Part shown: positions 38,401 to 53,400 of the stretch, piece by piece
Layout: every line of letters starts with the position of its first letter
How positions within the stretch are numbered: position 1 is the first letter of the stretch
Assembly (NCBI GenBank): GCA_964035795.1
Contig: OZ038325.1
Location: 7,494,232-7,558,231 of the forward strand
Reading direction: 5' to 3'
Source of the DNA: Pterobdella sp. o SKG-2022
Lineage: Eukaryota > Annelida > Clitellata > Hirudinida > Piscicolidae
Length of the DNA: 64,000 nt
The notes under the pieces: model-generated
The model's input: the letters and a program-made list of their open reading frames with translations, nothing else
The model's database searches: none
Told to the model about the DNA's origin: nothing
Made by a program: the position numbers and the translations under genes

Positions 38401-41400
38401 TCTCGCTCATATCATCTTCTTGTTCTTTGTCTTCGCTGATTAGTTTCTCTTCTTTGGCTTCTACGATGTCAGTCTTTGTATCCTTTCCATCAACGAGTTC
38501 GTCTTGTTTAGTTTCTGCAGATTCTTCGATAACCGGTTTCTCCATTTCTACGTTTTTTTCAACAACCACAGTTTTAATCTCGCTTACTTCAACTGTAACA
38601 AGATCTTCTTTTGTTGGTTTTTCGCTGATTTCTGTAACGTGAGACTCGATTGTGGTGACTTGTTTTTCTGAGATTTCATCTTCTACAATTTCTTTGACTG
38701 GAACGATTTCTTCAACGAATTGTTCTGCTTTTTCTTCTGATGGTTCGACACGAGTGTCAACGGCATCGACAGCTGTTTCTTCTGGTTTCTTTTGAGCTGT
38801 TTCAACGTCGATTAGTTTGGTTGTTTCGATAATCGTTTCTGTAATTGAGATTTGTTCTTTTGCTGTATCTTCCTGTACAACATCTTTAGTTTCAATTGTT
38901 TCTATTTTCTCGCTCATATCATCTTCTTGTTCTTTGTCTTCGCTGATTAGTTTCTCTTCTTTGGCTTCTACGATGTCAGTCTTTGTATCCTTTCCATCAA
39001 CGAGTTCGTCTTGTTTAGTTTCTGCAGATTCTTCGATAACCGGTTTCTCCATTTCTACGTCTTTTTCAACAACCACAGTTTTAATCTCGCTTACTTCATC
39101 TGTAACAAGATCTTCTTTTGTTGGTTTTTCACTGATTTCTGTAACGTGAGACTCGATTGTGGTGACTTGTTTTTCTGAGATTTCATCTTCTACAATTTCT
39201 TTGACTGGAATGATTTCTTCAACGAATTGTTCTGCTTTTTCTACTGATGGTTCGACACGAGTGTCAACGGCATCGTCAGCCGTTTCCTCTGGTTTCTTTT
39301 GAGCTGCAGCAACGTCGATTAGTTTAGTTGTTTCGATAATCGTTTCTGTAATTGAGATTTGTTCTTTTGCTGTATCTTCCTGTACAACATCTTTAGTTTC
39401 AATTGTTTCTATTTTCTCGCTCATATCATCTTCTTGTTCTTTGTCTTCGCTGATTAGTTTCTCTTCTTTGGCTTCTACGATGTCAATCTTTGTATCCTTT
39501 CCATCAACGAGTTCGTCTTGTTTAGTTTCTGCAGATTCTTCGATAACCGGTTTCTCCATTTCTACGTCTTTTTCAACAACCACAGTTTTAATCTCGCTTA
39601 CTTCATCTGTAACAAGATCTTCTTTTTTTGCTTTTTCACTGATTTCTGTAACGTGAGACTCGATTGTGGTGACTTGTTTTTCTGAGATTTCATCTTCTAC
39701 AATTTCTTTGACTGGAACGATTTCTTCAACGAATTGTTCTGCTTTTTCTTCTGATGGTAGGCCACGAGTGTCAACGGCATCGACAGTTGTTTCTTCTGGT
39801 TTCATTTGACCTGCTTCAACTTCGATTAGTTTGGTTGTTTCGATAATCGTTTCCGTAATTGAGATTTGTTCTTTTGCTGTATCTTCCTGTACAACATCTT
39901 TAGTTTCAATTGTTTCTGTTTTCTCGGTCATATCATCTTCTTGTTCTTTATCTTCGCTGATTAGTTTCTCTTCTTTGGTTTCTACGATGTCAATCTTTGT
40001 ATCCTTTCCATCAACGAGTTCGTCTTGTTTAGTTTCTGCAGATTCTTCGATAACCGGTTTTTCCATTTCTACGTCTTTTTCAACAACCACAGTTATAATC
40101 TCGCTTACTTCATCTGTAACAAGATCTTCTTTTTTTGGTTTATCGCTGATTTCTGTAACGTGAGACTCGATTGTTGTGACTTGTTTTTCTGAGATTTCAT
40201 CTTCTACAATTTCTTTGACTGGAACGATTTCTTCAACGAATTGTTCTGCTTTTTCTTCTGATGGTTCGACACGAGTGTCAACGGCATCGACAGCCGTTTC
40301 TTCTGGTTTCTTTTGAGCTGTTTCAACGTCGATTAGTTTGGTTGTTTCGATAATCGTTTCTGTAATTGAGATTTGTTCTTTTGCTGTATCTTCCTGTACA
40401 ACATCTTTAGTTTCAATTGTTTCTATTTTCTCGCTCATATCATCTTCTTGTTCTTTGTCTTCGCTGATTAGTTTCTCTTCTTTGGCTTCTACGATGTCAG
40501 TCTTTGTATCCTTTCCATCAACGAGTTCGTCTTTTTTAGTTTCTGCAGATTCTTCGATAACCGGTTTTTCCATTTCTACGTCTTTTTCAACAACCACAGT
40601 TTTAATCTCGCTTACTTCAACTGTAACAAGATCTTCTTTTGTTTGTGTTTCGCTGATTTCTGTAACGTGAGACTCGATTGTGGTGACTTGTTTTTCTGAG
40701 ATTTCATCTTCTACAATTTCTTTGACTGGAACGATTTCTTCAACGAATTGTTCTGCTTTTTCTACTGATGGTTCTACACGAGTGTCAACGGCATCGACAG
40801 CCGTTTCTTCTGGTTTCTTTTGAGCTGCTTCAACGTCGATTAGTTTGGTTGTTTCGATAATCGTTTCTGTAATTGAGATTTGTTCTTTTGCTGTATCTTC
40901 CAGTACAACATCTTTAGTTTCAATTGTTTCTATTTTCTCGCTCATATCATCTTCTTGTTCTTTATCTTCGCTGATTAGTTTCTCTTCTTTGGTTTCTATG
41001 ATGTCAATCTTTGTATCCTTTCCATCAACGAGTTCGTCTTGTTTAGTTTCTGCAGATTCTTCGAAAACCGGTTTTTCCATTTCTACGTTTTTTTCAACAA
41101 CCACAGTTTTAATCTCGCTTACTTCAACTGTAACAAGATCTTCTTTTGTTGGTTTTTCGCTGATTTCTGTAACGTGAGACTCGATTGTGGTGACTTGTTT
41201 TTCTGAGATTTCATCTTCTACAATTTCTTTGACTGGAACGATTTCTTCAACGAATTGTTCTGCTTTTTCTTCTGATGGTTCGACACGAGTGTCAACGGCA
41301 TCGACAGCCGTTTCTTCTGGTTTCTTTTGAGCTGCTTCAACGTCGATTAGTTTGGTTGTTTCGATAATCGTTTCTGTAATTGAGATTTGTTCTTTTGCTG

Positions 41401-44400
41401 TATCTTCCAGTACAACATCTTTAGTTTCAATTGTTTCTATTTTCTCGCTCATATCATCTTCTTGTTCTTTATCTTCGCTGATTAGTTTCTCTTCTTTGGT
41501 TTCTATGATGTCAATCTTTGTATCCTTTCCATCAACGAGTTCGTCTTGTTTAGTTTCTGCAGATTCTTCGATAACCGGTTTTTCCATTTCTACGTTTTTT
41601 TCAACAACCACAGTTTTAATCTCGCTTACTTCAACTGTAACAAGATCTTCTTTTGTTGGTTTTTCGCTGATTTCTGTAACGTGAAACTCGATTGTGGTGA
41701 CATGTTTTTCTGAAATTTCATCTTCTACAATTTCTTTGACTGGAACGATTTCTTCAACGAATTGTTCTGCTTTTTCTTCTGATGGTTCGACACGAGTGTC
41801 AACGGCATCGACAGCTGTTTCTTCTGGTTTCTTTTGAGCTGTTTCAACCTCGATTAGTTTGGTTGTTTCGATAATCGTTTCTGTAATTGAGATTTGTTCT
41901 TTTGCTGTATCTTCCTGTACAACATCTTTAGTTTCAATTGTTTCTATTTTCTCGCTCATATCATCTTCTTGTTCTTTGTCTTCGCTGATTAGTTTCTCTT
42001 CTTTGGCTTCTACGATGTCAGTCTTTGTATCCTTTCCATCAACGAGTTCGTCTTGTTTAGTTTCTGCAGATTCTTCGATAACCGGTTTTTCCATTTCTAC
42101 GTCTTTTTCAACAACCACAGTTTTAATCTCGCTTACTTCATCTGTAACAAGATCTTCTTTTGTTGGTTTTTCGCTGATTTCTGTAACGTGAGACTCGATT
42201 GTGGTGACTTGTTTTTCTGAGATTTCATCTTCTACAATTTCTTTGACTGGAACGATTTCTTCAACGAATTGTTCTGCTTTTTCTACTGATGGTTCTACAC
42301 GAGTGTCAACGGCATCGACAGCCGTTTCTTCTGGTTTCATTTGAGCTGCTTCAACGTCGATTAGTTTGGTTGTTTCGATAATCGTTTCTGTAATTGAGAT
42401 TTGTTCTTTTGCTGTATCTTCCAGTACAACACCTTTAGTTTCAATTGTTTCTATTTTCTCGCTCATATCATCTTCTTGTTCTTTATCTTCGCTGATTAGT
42501 TTCTCTTCTTTGGTTTCTACGATGTCAATCTTTGTATCCTTTCCATCAACGAGTTCGTCTTGTTTAGTTTCTGCAGATTCTTCGATAACCGGTTTTTCCA
42601 TTTCTACGTCTTTTTCAACAACCACAGTTATAATCTCGCTTACTTCATCTGTAACAAGATCTTCTTTTTTTGGTTTATCGCTGATTTCTGTAACGTGAGA
42701 CTCGATTGTGGTGACTTGTTTTTCTGAGATTTCATCTTCTACAATTTCTTTGACTGGAACGATTTCTTCAACGAATTGTTCTGCTTTTTCTTCTGATGGT
42801 TCGACACGAGTGTCAACGGCATCGACAGCTGTTTCTTCTGGTTTCTTTTGAGCTGTTTCAACGTCGATTAGTTTGGTTGTTTCGATAATCGTTTCTGTAA
42901 TTGAGATTTGTTCTTTTGCTGTATCTTCCTGTACAACATCTTTAGTTTCAATTGTTTCTATTTTCTCGCTCATATCATCTTCTTGTTCTTTGTCTTCGCT
43001 GATTAGTTTCTCTTCTTTGGCTTCCACGATGTCAGTCTTTGTATCCTTTCCATCAACGAGTTCGTCTTGTTTAGTTTCTGCAGATTCTTCGATAACCGGT
43101 TTTTCCATTTCTACGTTTTTTTCAACAACCACAGTTTTAATCTCGCTTACTTCAACTGTAACAAGATCTTCTTTTGTTGGTTTTTCGCTGATTTCTGTAA
43201 CGTGAGACTCGATTGTGGTGACTTGTTTTTCTGAGATTTCATCTTCTACAATTTCTTTGACTGGAACGATTTCTTCAACGAATTGTTCTGCTTTTTCTTC
43301 TGATGGTTCGACACGAGTGTCAACGGCATCGACAGCTGTTTCTTCTGGTTTCTTTTGAGCTGTTTCAACGTCGATTAGTTTGGTTGTTTCGATAATCGTT
43401 TCTGTAATTGAGATTTGTTCTTTTGCTGTATCTTCCTGTACAACATCTTTAGTTTCAATTGTTTCTATTTTCTCGCTCATATCATCTTCTTGTTCTTTGT
43501 CTTCGCTGATTAGTTTCTCTTCTTTGGCTTCTACGATGTCAGTCTTTGTATCCTTTCCATCAACGAGTTCGTCTTGTTTAGTTTCTGCAGATTCTTCGAT
43601 AACCGGTTTCTCCATTTCTACGTCTTTTTCAACAACCACAGTTTTAATCTCGCTTACTTCATCTGTAACAAGATCTTCTTTTGTTGGTTTTTCACTGATT
43701 TCTGTAACGTGAGACTCGATTGTGGTGACTTGTTTTTCTGAGATTTCATCTTCTACAATTTCTTTGACTGGAATGATTTCTTCAACGAATTGTTCTGCTT
43801 TTTCTACTGATGGTTCGACACGAGTGTCAACGGCATCGTCAGCCGTTTCCTCTGGTTTCTTTTGAGCTGCAGCAACGTCGATTAGTTTAGTTGTTTCGAT
43901 AATCGTTTCTGTAATTGAGATTTGTTCTTTTGCTGTATCTTCCTGTACAACATCTTTAGTTTCAATTGTTTCTATTTTCTCGCTCATATCATCTTCTTGT
44001 TCTTTGTCTTCGCTGATTAGTTTCTCTTCTTTGGCTTCTACGATGTCAATCTTTGTATCCTTTCCATCAACGAGTTCGTCTTGTTTAGTTTCTGCAGATT
44101 CTTCGATAACCGGTTTCTCCATTTCTACGTCTTTTTCAACAACCACAGTTTTAATCTCGCTTACTTCATCTGTAACAAGATCTTCTTTTTTTGCTTTTTC
44201 ACTGATTTCTGTAACGTGAGACTCGATTGTGGTGACTTGTTTTTCTGAGATTTCATCTTCTACAATTTCTTTGACTGGAACGATTTCTTCAACGAATTGT
44301 TCTGCTTTTTCTTCTGATGGTAGGCCACGAGTGTCAACGGCATCGACAGTTGTTTCTTCTGGTTTCATTTGACCTGCTTCAACTTCGATTAGTTTGGTTG

Positions 44401-47400
44401 TTTCGATAATCGTTTCCGTAATTGAGATTTGTTCTTTTGCTGTATCTTCCTGTACAACATCTTTAGTTTCAATTGTTTCTGTTTTCTCGGTCATATCATC
44501 TTCTTGTTCTTTATCTTCGCTGATTAGTTTCTCTTCTTTGGTTTCTACGATGTCAATCTTTGTATCCTTTCCATCAACGAGTTCGTCTTGTTTAGTTTCT
44601 GCAGATTCTTCGATAACCGGTTTTTCCATTTCTACGTCTTTTTCAACAACCACAGTTATAATCTCGCTTACTTCATCTGTAACAAGATCTTCTTTTTTTG
44701 GTTTATCGCTGATTTCTGTAACGTGAGACTCGATTGTTGTGACTTGTTTTTCTGAGATTTCATCTTCTACAATTTCTTTGACTGGAATGATTTCTTCAAC
44801 GAATTGTTCTGCTTTTTCTACTGATGGTTCGACACGAGTGTCAACGGCATCGTCAGCCGTTTCCTCTGGTTTCTTTTGAGCTGCAGCAACGTCGATTAGT
44901 TTAGTTGTTTCGATAATCGTTTCTGTAATTGAGATTTGTTCTTTTGCTGTATCTTCCTGTACAACATCTTTAGTTTCAATTGTTTCTATTTTCTCGCTCA
45001 TATCATCTTCTTGTTCTTTGTCTTCGCTGATTAGTTTCTCTTCTTTGGCTTCTACGATGTCAATCTTTGTATCCTTTCCATCAACGAGTTCGTCTTGTTT
45101 AGTTTCTGCAGATTCTTCGATAACCGGTTTCTCCATTTCTACGTCTTTTTCAACAACCACAGTTTTAATCTCGCTTACTTCATCTGTAACAAGATCTTCT
45201 TTTTTTGCTTTTTCACTGATTTCTGTAACGTGAGACTCGATTGTGGTGACTTGTTTTTCTGAGATTTCATCTTCTACAATTTCTTTGACTGGAACGATTT
45301 CTTCAACGAATTGTTCTGCTTTTTCTTCTGATGGTAGGCCACGAGTGTCAACGGCATCGACAGTTGTTTCTTCTGGTTTCATTTGACCTGCTTCAACTTC
45401 GATTAGTTTGGTTGTTTCGATAATCGTTTCCGTAATTGAGATTTGTTCTTTTGCTGTATCTTCCTGTACAACATCTTTAGTTTCAATTGTTTCTGTTTTC
45501 TCGGTCATATCATCTTCTTGTTCTTTATCTTCGCTGATTAGTTTCTCTTCTTTGGTTTCTACGATGTCAATCTTTGTATCCTTTCCATCAACGAGTTCGT
45601 CTTGTTTAGTTTCTGCAGATTCTTCGATAACCGGTTTTTCCATTTCTACGTCTTTTTCAACAACCACAGTTATAATCTCGCTTACTTCATCTGTAACAAG
45701 ATCTTCTTTTTTTGGTTTATCGCTGATTTCTGTAACGTGAGACTCGATTGTTGTGACTTGTTTTTCTGAGATTTCATCTTCTACAATTTCTTTGACTGGA
45801 ACGATTTCTTCAACGAATTGTTCTGCTTTTTCTTCTGATGGTTCGACACGAGTGTCAACGGCATCGACAGCCGTTTCTTCTGGTTTCTTTTGAGCTGTTT
45901 CAACGTCGATTAGTTTGGTTGTTTCGATAATCGTTTCTGTAATTGAGATTTGTTCTTTTGCTGTATCTTCCTGTACAACATCTTTAGTTTCAATTGTTTC
46001 TATTTTCTCGCTCATATCATCTTCTTGTTCTTTGTCTTCGCTGATTAGTTTCTCTTCTTTGGCTTCTACGATGTCAGTCTTTGTATCCTTTCCATCAACG
46101 AGTTCGTCTTTTTTAGTTTCTGCAGATTCTTCGATAACCGGTTTTTCCATTTCTACGTCTTTTTCAACAACCACAGTTTTAATCTCGCTTACTTCAACTG
46201 TAACAAGATCTTCTTTTGTTTGTGTTTCGCTGATTTCTGTAACGTGAGACTCGATTGTGGTGACTTGTTTTTCTGAGATTTCATCTTCTACAATTTCTTT
46301 GACTGGAACGATTTCTTCAACGAATTGTTCTGCTTTTTCTACTGATGGTTCTACACGAGTGTCAACGGCATCGACAGCCGTTTCTTCTGGTTTCTTTTGA
46401 GCTGCTTCAACGTCGATTAGTTTGGTTGTTTCGATAATCGTTTCTGTAATTGAGATTTGTTCTTTTGCTGTATCTTCCAGTACAACATCTTTAGTTTCAA
46501 TTGTTTCTATTTTCTCGCTCATATCATCTTCTTGTTCTTTATCTTCGCTGATTAGTTTCTCTTCTTTGGTTTCTATGATGTCAATCTTTGTATCCTTTCC
46601 ATCAACGAGTTCGTCTTGTTTAGTTTCTGCAGATTCTTCGATAACCGGTTTTTCCATTTCTACGTTTTTTTCAACAACCACAGTTTTAATCTCGCTTACT
46701 TCAACTGTAACAAGATCTTCTTTTGTTGGTTTTTCGCTGATTTCTGTAACGTGAGACTCGATTGTGGTGACTTGTTTTTCTGAGATATCATCTTCTACAA
46801 TTTCTTTGACTGGAACGATTTCTTCAACGAATTGTTCTGCTTTTTCTTCTGATGGTTCGACACGAGTGTCAACGGCATCGACAGCTGTTTCTTCTGGTTT
46901 CTTTTGAGCTGTTTCAACGTCGATTAGTTTGGTTGTTTCGATAATCGTTTCTGTAATTGAGATTTGTTCTTTTGCTGTATCTTCCTGTACAACATCTTTA
47001 GTTTCAATTGTTTCTATTTTCTCGCTCATATCATCTTCTTGTTCTTTGTCTTCGCTGATTAGTTTCTCTTCTTTGGCTTCTACGATGTCAGTCTTTGTAT
47101 CCTTTCCATCAACGAGTTCGTCTTGTTTAGTTTCTGCAGATTCTTCGATAACCGGTTTTTCCATTTCTACGTCTTTTTCAACAACCACAGTTTTAATCTC
47201 GCTTACTTCAACTGTAACAAGATCTTCTTTTGTTGGTTTTTCGCTGATTTCTGTAACGTGAGACTCGATTGTGGTGACTTGTTTTTCTGAGATTTCATCT
47301 TCTACAATTTCTTTGACTGGAACGATTTCTTCAACGAATTGTTCTGCTTTTTCTTCTGATGGTTCGACACGAGTGTCAACGGCATCGACAGCCGTTTCTT

Positions 47401-50400
47401 CTGGTTTCTTTTGAGCTGCTTCAACGTCGATTAGTTTGGTTGTTTCGATAATCGTTTCTGTAATTGAGATTTGTTCTTTTGCTGTATCTTCCAGTACAAC
47501 ACCTTTAGTTTCAATTGTTTCTATTTTCTCGCTCATATCATCTTCTTGTTCTTTATCTTCGCTGATTAGTTTCTCTTCTTTGGTTCCTACGATGTCAATC
47601 TTTGTATCCTTTCCATCAACGAGTTCGTCTTGTTTAGTTTCTGCAGATTCTTCGATAACCGGTTTTTCCATTTCTACGTTTTTTTCAACAACCACAGTTT
47701 TAATCTCGCTTACTTCAACTGTAACAAGATCTTCTTTTGTTGGTTTTTCGCTGATTTCTGTAACGTGAGACTCGATTGTGGTGACTTGTTTTTCTGAGAT
47801 ATCATCTTCTACAATTTCTTTGACTGGAACGATTTCTTCAACGAATTGTTCTGCTTTTTCTTCTGATGGTTCGACACGAGTGTCAACGGCATCGACAGCT
47901 GTTTCTTCTGGTTTCTTTTGAGCTGTTTCAACGTCGATTAGTTTGGTTGTTTCGATAATCGTTTCTGTAATTGAGATTTGTTCTTTTGCTGTATCTTCCA
48001 GTACAACATCTTTAGTTTCAATTGTTTCTATTTTCTCGCTCATATCATCTTCTTGTTCTTTGTCTTCGCTGATTAGTTTCTCTTCTTTGGCTTCTACGAT
48101 GTCAGTCTTTGTATCCTTTCCATCAACGAGTTCGTCTTGTTTAGTTTCTGCAGATTCTTCGATAACAGGTTTTTCCATTTCTACGTCTTTTTCAACAACC
48201 ACAGTTTTAATCTCGCTTACTTCAACTGTAACAAGATCTTCTTTTGTTGGTTTTTCGCTGATTTCTGTAACGTGAGACTCGATTGTGGTGACTTGTTTTT
48301 CTGAGATTTCATCTTCTACAATTTCTTTGACTGGAACGATTTTTTCAACGAATTGTTCTGCTTTTTCTTCTGATGGTTCGACACGAGTGTCAACGGCATC
48401 GACAGTTGTTTCTTCTGGTTTCATTTGACCTGCTTCAACGTCGATTAGTTTGGTTGTTTCGATAATCGTTTCCGTAATTGAGATTTGTTCTTTTGCTGTA
48501 TCTTCCTGTACAACATCTTTAGTTTCAATTGTTTCTGTTTTCTCGGTCATATCATTTTCTTGTTCTTTGTCTTCGCTGATTAGTTTCTCTTCTTTGGCTT
48601 CTACGATGCCAGTCTTTGTATCCTTTCCATCAACGAGTTCGTCTTGTTTAGTTTCTGCAGATTCTTCGATAACAGGTTTTTCCATTTCTACGTCTTTTTC
48701 AACAACCACAGTTTTAATCTCGCTTACTTCAACTGTAACAAGATCTTCTTTTGTTGGTTTTTCGCTGATTTCTGTAACGTGAGACTCGATTGTGGTGACT
48801 TGTTTTTCTGAGATTTCATCTTCTACAATTTCTTTGACTGGAACGATTTCTTCAACGAATTGTTCTGCTTTTTCTTCTGATGGTTCGACACGAGTGTCAA
48901 CGGCATCGACAGCTGTTTCTTCTGGTTTCTTTTGAGCTGTTTCAACGTCGATTAGTTTGGTTGTTTCGATAATCGTTTCTGTAATTGAGATTTGTTCTTT
49001 TGCTGTATCTTCCTGTACAACATCTTTAGTTTCAATTGTTTCTATTTTCTCGCTCATATCATCTTCTTGTTCTTTGTCTTCGCTGATTAGTTTCTCTTCT
49101 TTGGCTTCTACGATGTCAGTCTTTGTATCCTTTCCATCAACGAGTTCGTCTTGTTTAGTTTCTGCAGATTCTTCGATAACCGGTTTTTCCATTTCTACGT
49201 CTTTTTCAACAACCACAGTTTTAATCTCGCTTACTTCAACTGTAACAAGATCTTCTTTTGTTGGTTTTTCGCTGATTTCTGTAACGTGAGACTCGATTGT
49301 GGTGACTTGTTTTTCTGAGATTTCATCTTCTACAATTTCTTTGACTGGAACGATTTTTTCAACGAATTGTTCTGCTTTTTCTTCTGATGGTTCGACACGA
49401 GTGTCAACGGCATCGACAGTTGTTTCTTCTGGTTTCATTTGACCTGCTTCAACGTCGATTAGTTTGGTTGTTTCGATAATCGTTTCCGTAATTGAGATTT
49501 GTTCTTTTGCTGTATCTTCCTGTACAACATCTTTAGTTTCAATTGTTTCTGTTTTCTCGGTCATATCATCTTCTTGTTCTTTGTCTTCGCTGATTAGTTT
49601 CTCTTCTTTGGCTTCTACGATGCCAGTCTTTGTATCCTTTCCATCAACGAGTTCGTCTTGTTTAGTTTCTGCAGATTCTTCGATAACCGGTTTTTCCATT
49701 TCTACGTCTTTTTCAACAACCACAGTTTTAATCTCGCTTACTTCAACTGTAACAAGATCTTCTTTTGTTGGTTTTTCGCTGATTTCTGTAACGTGAGACT
49801 CGATTGTGGTGACTTGTTTTTCTGAGATTTCATCTTCTACAATTTCTTTGACTGGAACGATTTCTTCAACGAATTGTTCTGCTTTTTCTTCTGATGGTTC
49901 GACACGAGTGTCAACGGCATCGACAGCTGTTTCTTCTGGTTTCTTTTGAGCTGTTTCAACGTCGATTAGTTTGGTTGTTTCGATAATCGTTTCTGTAATT
50001 GAGATTTGTTCTTTTGCTGTATCTTCCTGTACAACATCTTTAGTTTCAATTGTTTCTATTTTCTCGCTCATATCATCTTCTTGTTCTTTGTCTTCGCTGA
50101 TTAGTTTCTCTTCTTTGGTTTCTACGATGTCAGTCTTTGTATCCTTTCCATCAACGAGTTCGTCTTGTTTAGTTTCTGCAGATTCTTCGATAACCGGTTT
50201 CTCCATTTCTACGTCTTTTTCAACAACCACAGTTTTAATCTCGCTTACTTCATCTGTAACAAGATCTTCTTTTGTTGGTTTTTCACTGATTTCTGTAACG
50301 TGAGACTCGATTGTGGTGACTTGTTTTTCTGAGATATCATCTTCTACAATTTCTTTGACTGGAACGATTTCTTCAACGAATTGTTCTGCTTTTTCTTCTG

Positions 50401-53400
50401 ATGGTTCGACACGAGTGTCAACGGCATCGACAGCCGTTTCTTCTGGTTTCTTTTGAGCTGCTTCAACGTCGATTAGTTTGGTTGTTTCGATAATCGTTTC
50501 TGTAATTGAGATTTGTTCTTTTGCTGTATCTTCCAGTACAACACCTTTAGTTTCAATTGTTTCTATTTTCTCGCTCATATCATCTTCTTGTTCTTTGTCT
50601 TCGCTGATTAGTTTCTCTTCTTTGGCTTCTACGATGTCAGTCTTTGTATCCTTTCCATCAACGAGTTCGTCTTGTTTAGTTTCTGCAGATTCTTCGATAA
50701 CCGGTTTTTCCATTTCTACGTCTTTTTCAACAACCACAGTTTTAATCTCGCTTACTTCAACTGTAACAAGATCTTCTTTTGTTTGTTTTTCGCTGATTTC
50801 TGTAACGTGAGACTCGATTGTGGTGACTTGTTTTTCTGAGATTTCATCTTCTACAATTTCTTTGACTGGAACGATTTTTTCAACGAATTGTTCTGCTTTT
50901 TCTTCTGATGGTAGGCCACGAGTGTCAACGGCATCGACAGTTGTTTCTTCTGGTTTCATTTGACCTGCTTCAACGTCGATTAGTTTGGTTGTTTCGATAA
51001 TCGTTTCTGTAATTGAGATTTGTTCTTTTGCTGTATCTTCCTGTACAACATCTTTAGTTTCAATTGTTTCTGTTTTCTCGGTCATATCATCTTCTTGTTC
51101 TTTGTCTTCGCTGATTAGTTTCTCTTCTTTGGTTTCTACGATGTCAATCTTTGTATCCTTTTTATCAACGAGTTCGTCTTGTTTAGTTTCTGCAGGTTCT
51201 TCGATAACCGGTTTCTCCATTTCTACGTCTTTTTCAACAACCACAGTTTTAATCTCGCTTACTTCATCTGTAACAAGATCTTCTTTTGTTGCTTTTTCAC
51301 TGATTTCTGTAACGTGAGACTCGATTGTGGTGACTTGTTTTTCTGAGATTTCATCTTCTACAATTTCTTTGACTGGAACGATTTCTTCAACGAATTGTTC
51401 TGCTTTTTCTTCTGATGGTTCGACACGAGTGTCAACGGCATCGACAGCTGTTTCTTCTCGTTTCTTTTGAGCTGCTTCAACGTCGATTAGTTTGGTTGTT
51501 TCAATAATCGTTTCTGTAATTGAGATTTGTTCTTTTGCTGTATCTTCCTGTACAACATCTTTAGTTTCAATTGTTTCTATTTTCTCGCTCATATCATCTT
51601 CTTCTTCTTTGTCTTCGCTGATTAGTTTCTCTTCTTTGGTTTCTACGATGTCAATCTTTGTATCCTTTCCATCAACGAGTTCGTCTTGTTTAGTTTCTGC
51701 AGATTCTTCGAAAACCGGTTTTTCCATTTCTACGTTTTTTTCAACAACCACAGTTTTAATCTCGCTTACTTCAACTGTAACAAGATCTTCTTTTGTTTGT
51801 TTTTCGCTGATTTCTGTAACGTGAGACTCGATTGTGGTGACTTGTTTTTCTGAGATTTCATCTTCTACAATTTCTTTGACTGGAACGATTTTTTCAACGA
51901 ATTGTTCTGCTTTTTCTTCTGATGGTTCGTCACGAGTGTCAACGGCATCGACAGCTGTTTCTTCTGGTTTCTTTTGAGCTGCTTCAACGTCGATTAGTTT
52001 GGTTGTTTCGATAATCGTTTCTGTAATTGAGATTTGTTCTTTTGCTGTATCTTCCTGTACAACATCTTTAGTTTCAATTATTTCTATTTTCTCGCTCATA
52101 TCATCCTCTTGTTCTTTGTCTTCGCTGATTAGTTTCTCTTCTATGGTTTCTACGATGTCAATCTTTGTATCCTTTCCATCAACGAGTTCGTCTTGTTTAG
52201 TTTCTGCAGATTCTTCGATAACCGGTTTTTCCATTTCTACGTCTTTTTCAACAACCACAGTTTTAATCTCGCTTACTTCAACTGTAACAAGATCTTCTTT
52301 TGTTTGTTTTTCGCTGATTTCTGTAACGTGAGACTCGATTGTGGTGACTTGTTTTTCTGAGATATCATCTTCTACAATTTCTTTGACTGGAACGATTTTT
52401 TCAACGAATTGTTCTGCTTTTTCTTCTGATGGTAGGCCACGAGTGTCAACGGCATCGACAGCCGTTTCTTCTGGTTTCATTTGACCTGCTTCAACGTCGA
52501 TTAGTTTGGTTGTTTCGATAATCGTTTCTGTAATTGAGATTTGTTCTTTTGCTGTATCTTCCTGTACAACATCTTTAGTTTCAATTATTTCTATTTTCTC
52601 GCTCATATCATCTTCTTGTTCTTTGTCTTCGCTGATTAGTTTCTCTTCTTTGCTTTCTACGATGTCAATCTTTGTATCCTTTCCATCAACGAGTTCGTCT
52701 TGTTTAGTTTCTGCAGATTCTTCGATAACCGGTTTTTCCATTTCTACGTCTTTTTCAACAACCACAGTTTTAATCTCGCTTACTTCATCTGTAACAAGAT
52801 CTTCTTTTGTTGGTTTATCGCTGATTTCTGTAACGTGAGACTCGATTGTGGTGACATGTTTTTCTGAGATTTCATCTTCTACAATTTCTTTGACTGGAAC
52901 GATTTCTTCAACGAATTGTTCTGCTTTTTCTTCTGATGGTTCGTCACGAGTGTCAACGGCATCGACAGCTGTTTCTTCTGGTTTCTTTTGAGCTGCTTCA
53001 ACGTCGATTAGTTTGGTTGTTTCGATAATCGTTTCTGTAATTGAGATTTGTTCTTTTGCTGTATCTTCCTGTACAACATCTTTAGTTTCAATTATTTCTA
53101 TTTTCTCGCTCATATCATCCTCTTGTTCTTTGTCTTCGCTGATTAGTTTCTCTTCTATGGTTTCTACGATGTCAATCTTTGTATCCTTTCCATCAACGAG
53201 TTCGTCTTGTTTAGTTTCTGCAGATTCTTCGATAACCGGTTTTTCCATTTCTACGTCTTTTTCAACAACCACAGTTTTAATCTCGCTTACTTCATATGTA
53301 ACAAGATCTTTTGTTTGTTTTTCGCTGATTTCTGTAACGTGAGACTCGATTGTGGTGACTTGTTTTTCTGAGATTTCATCTTCTACAATTTCTTTGACTG

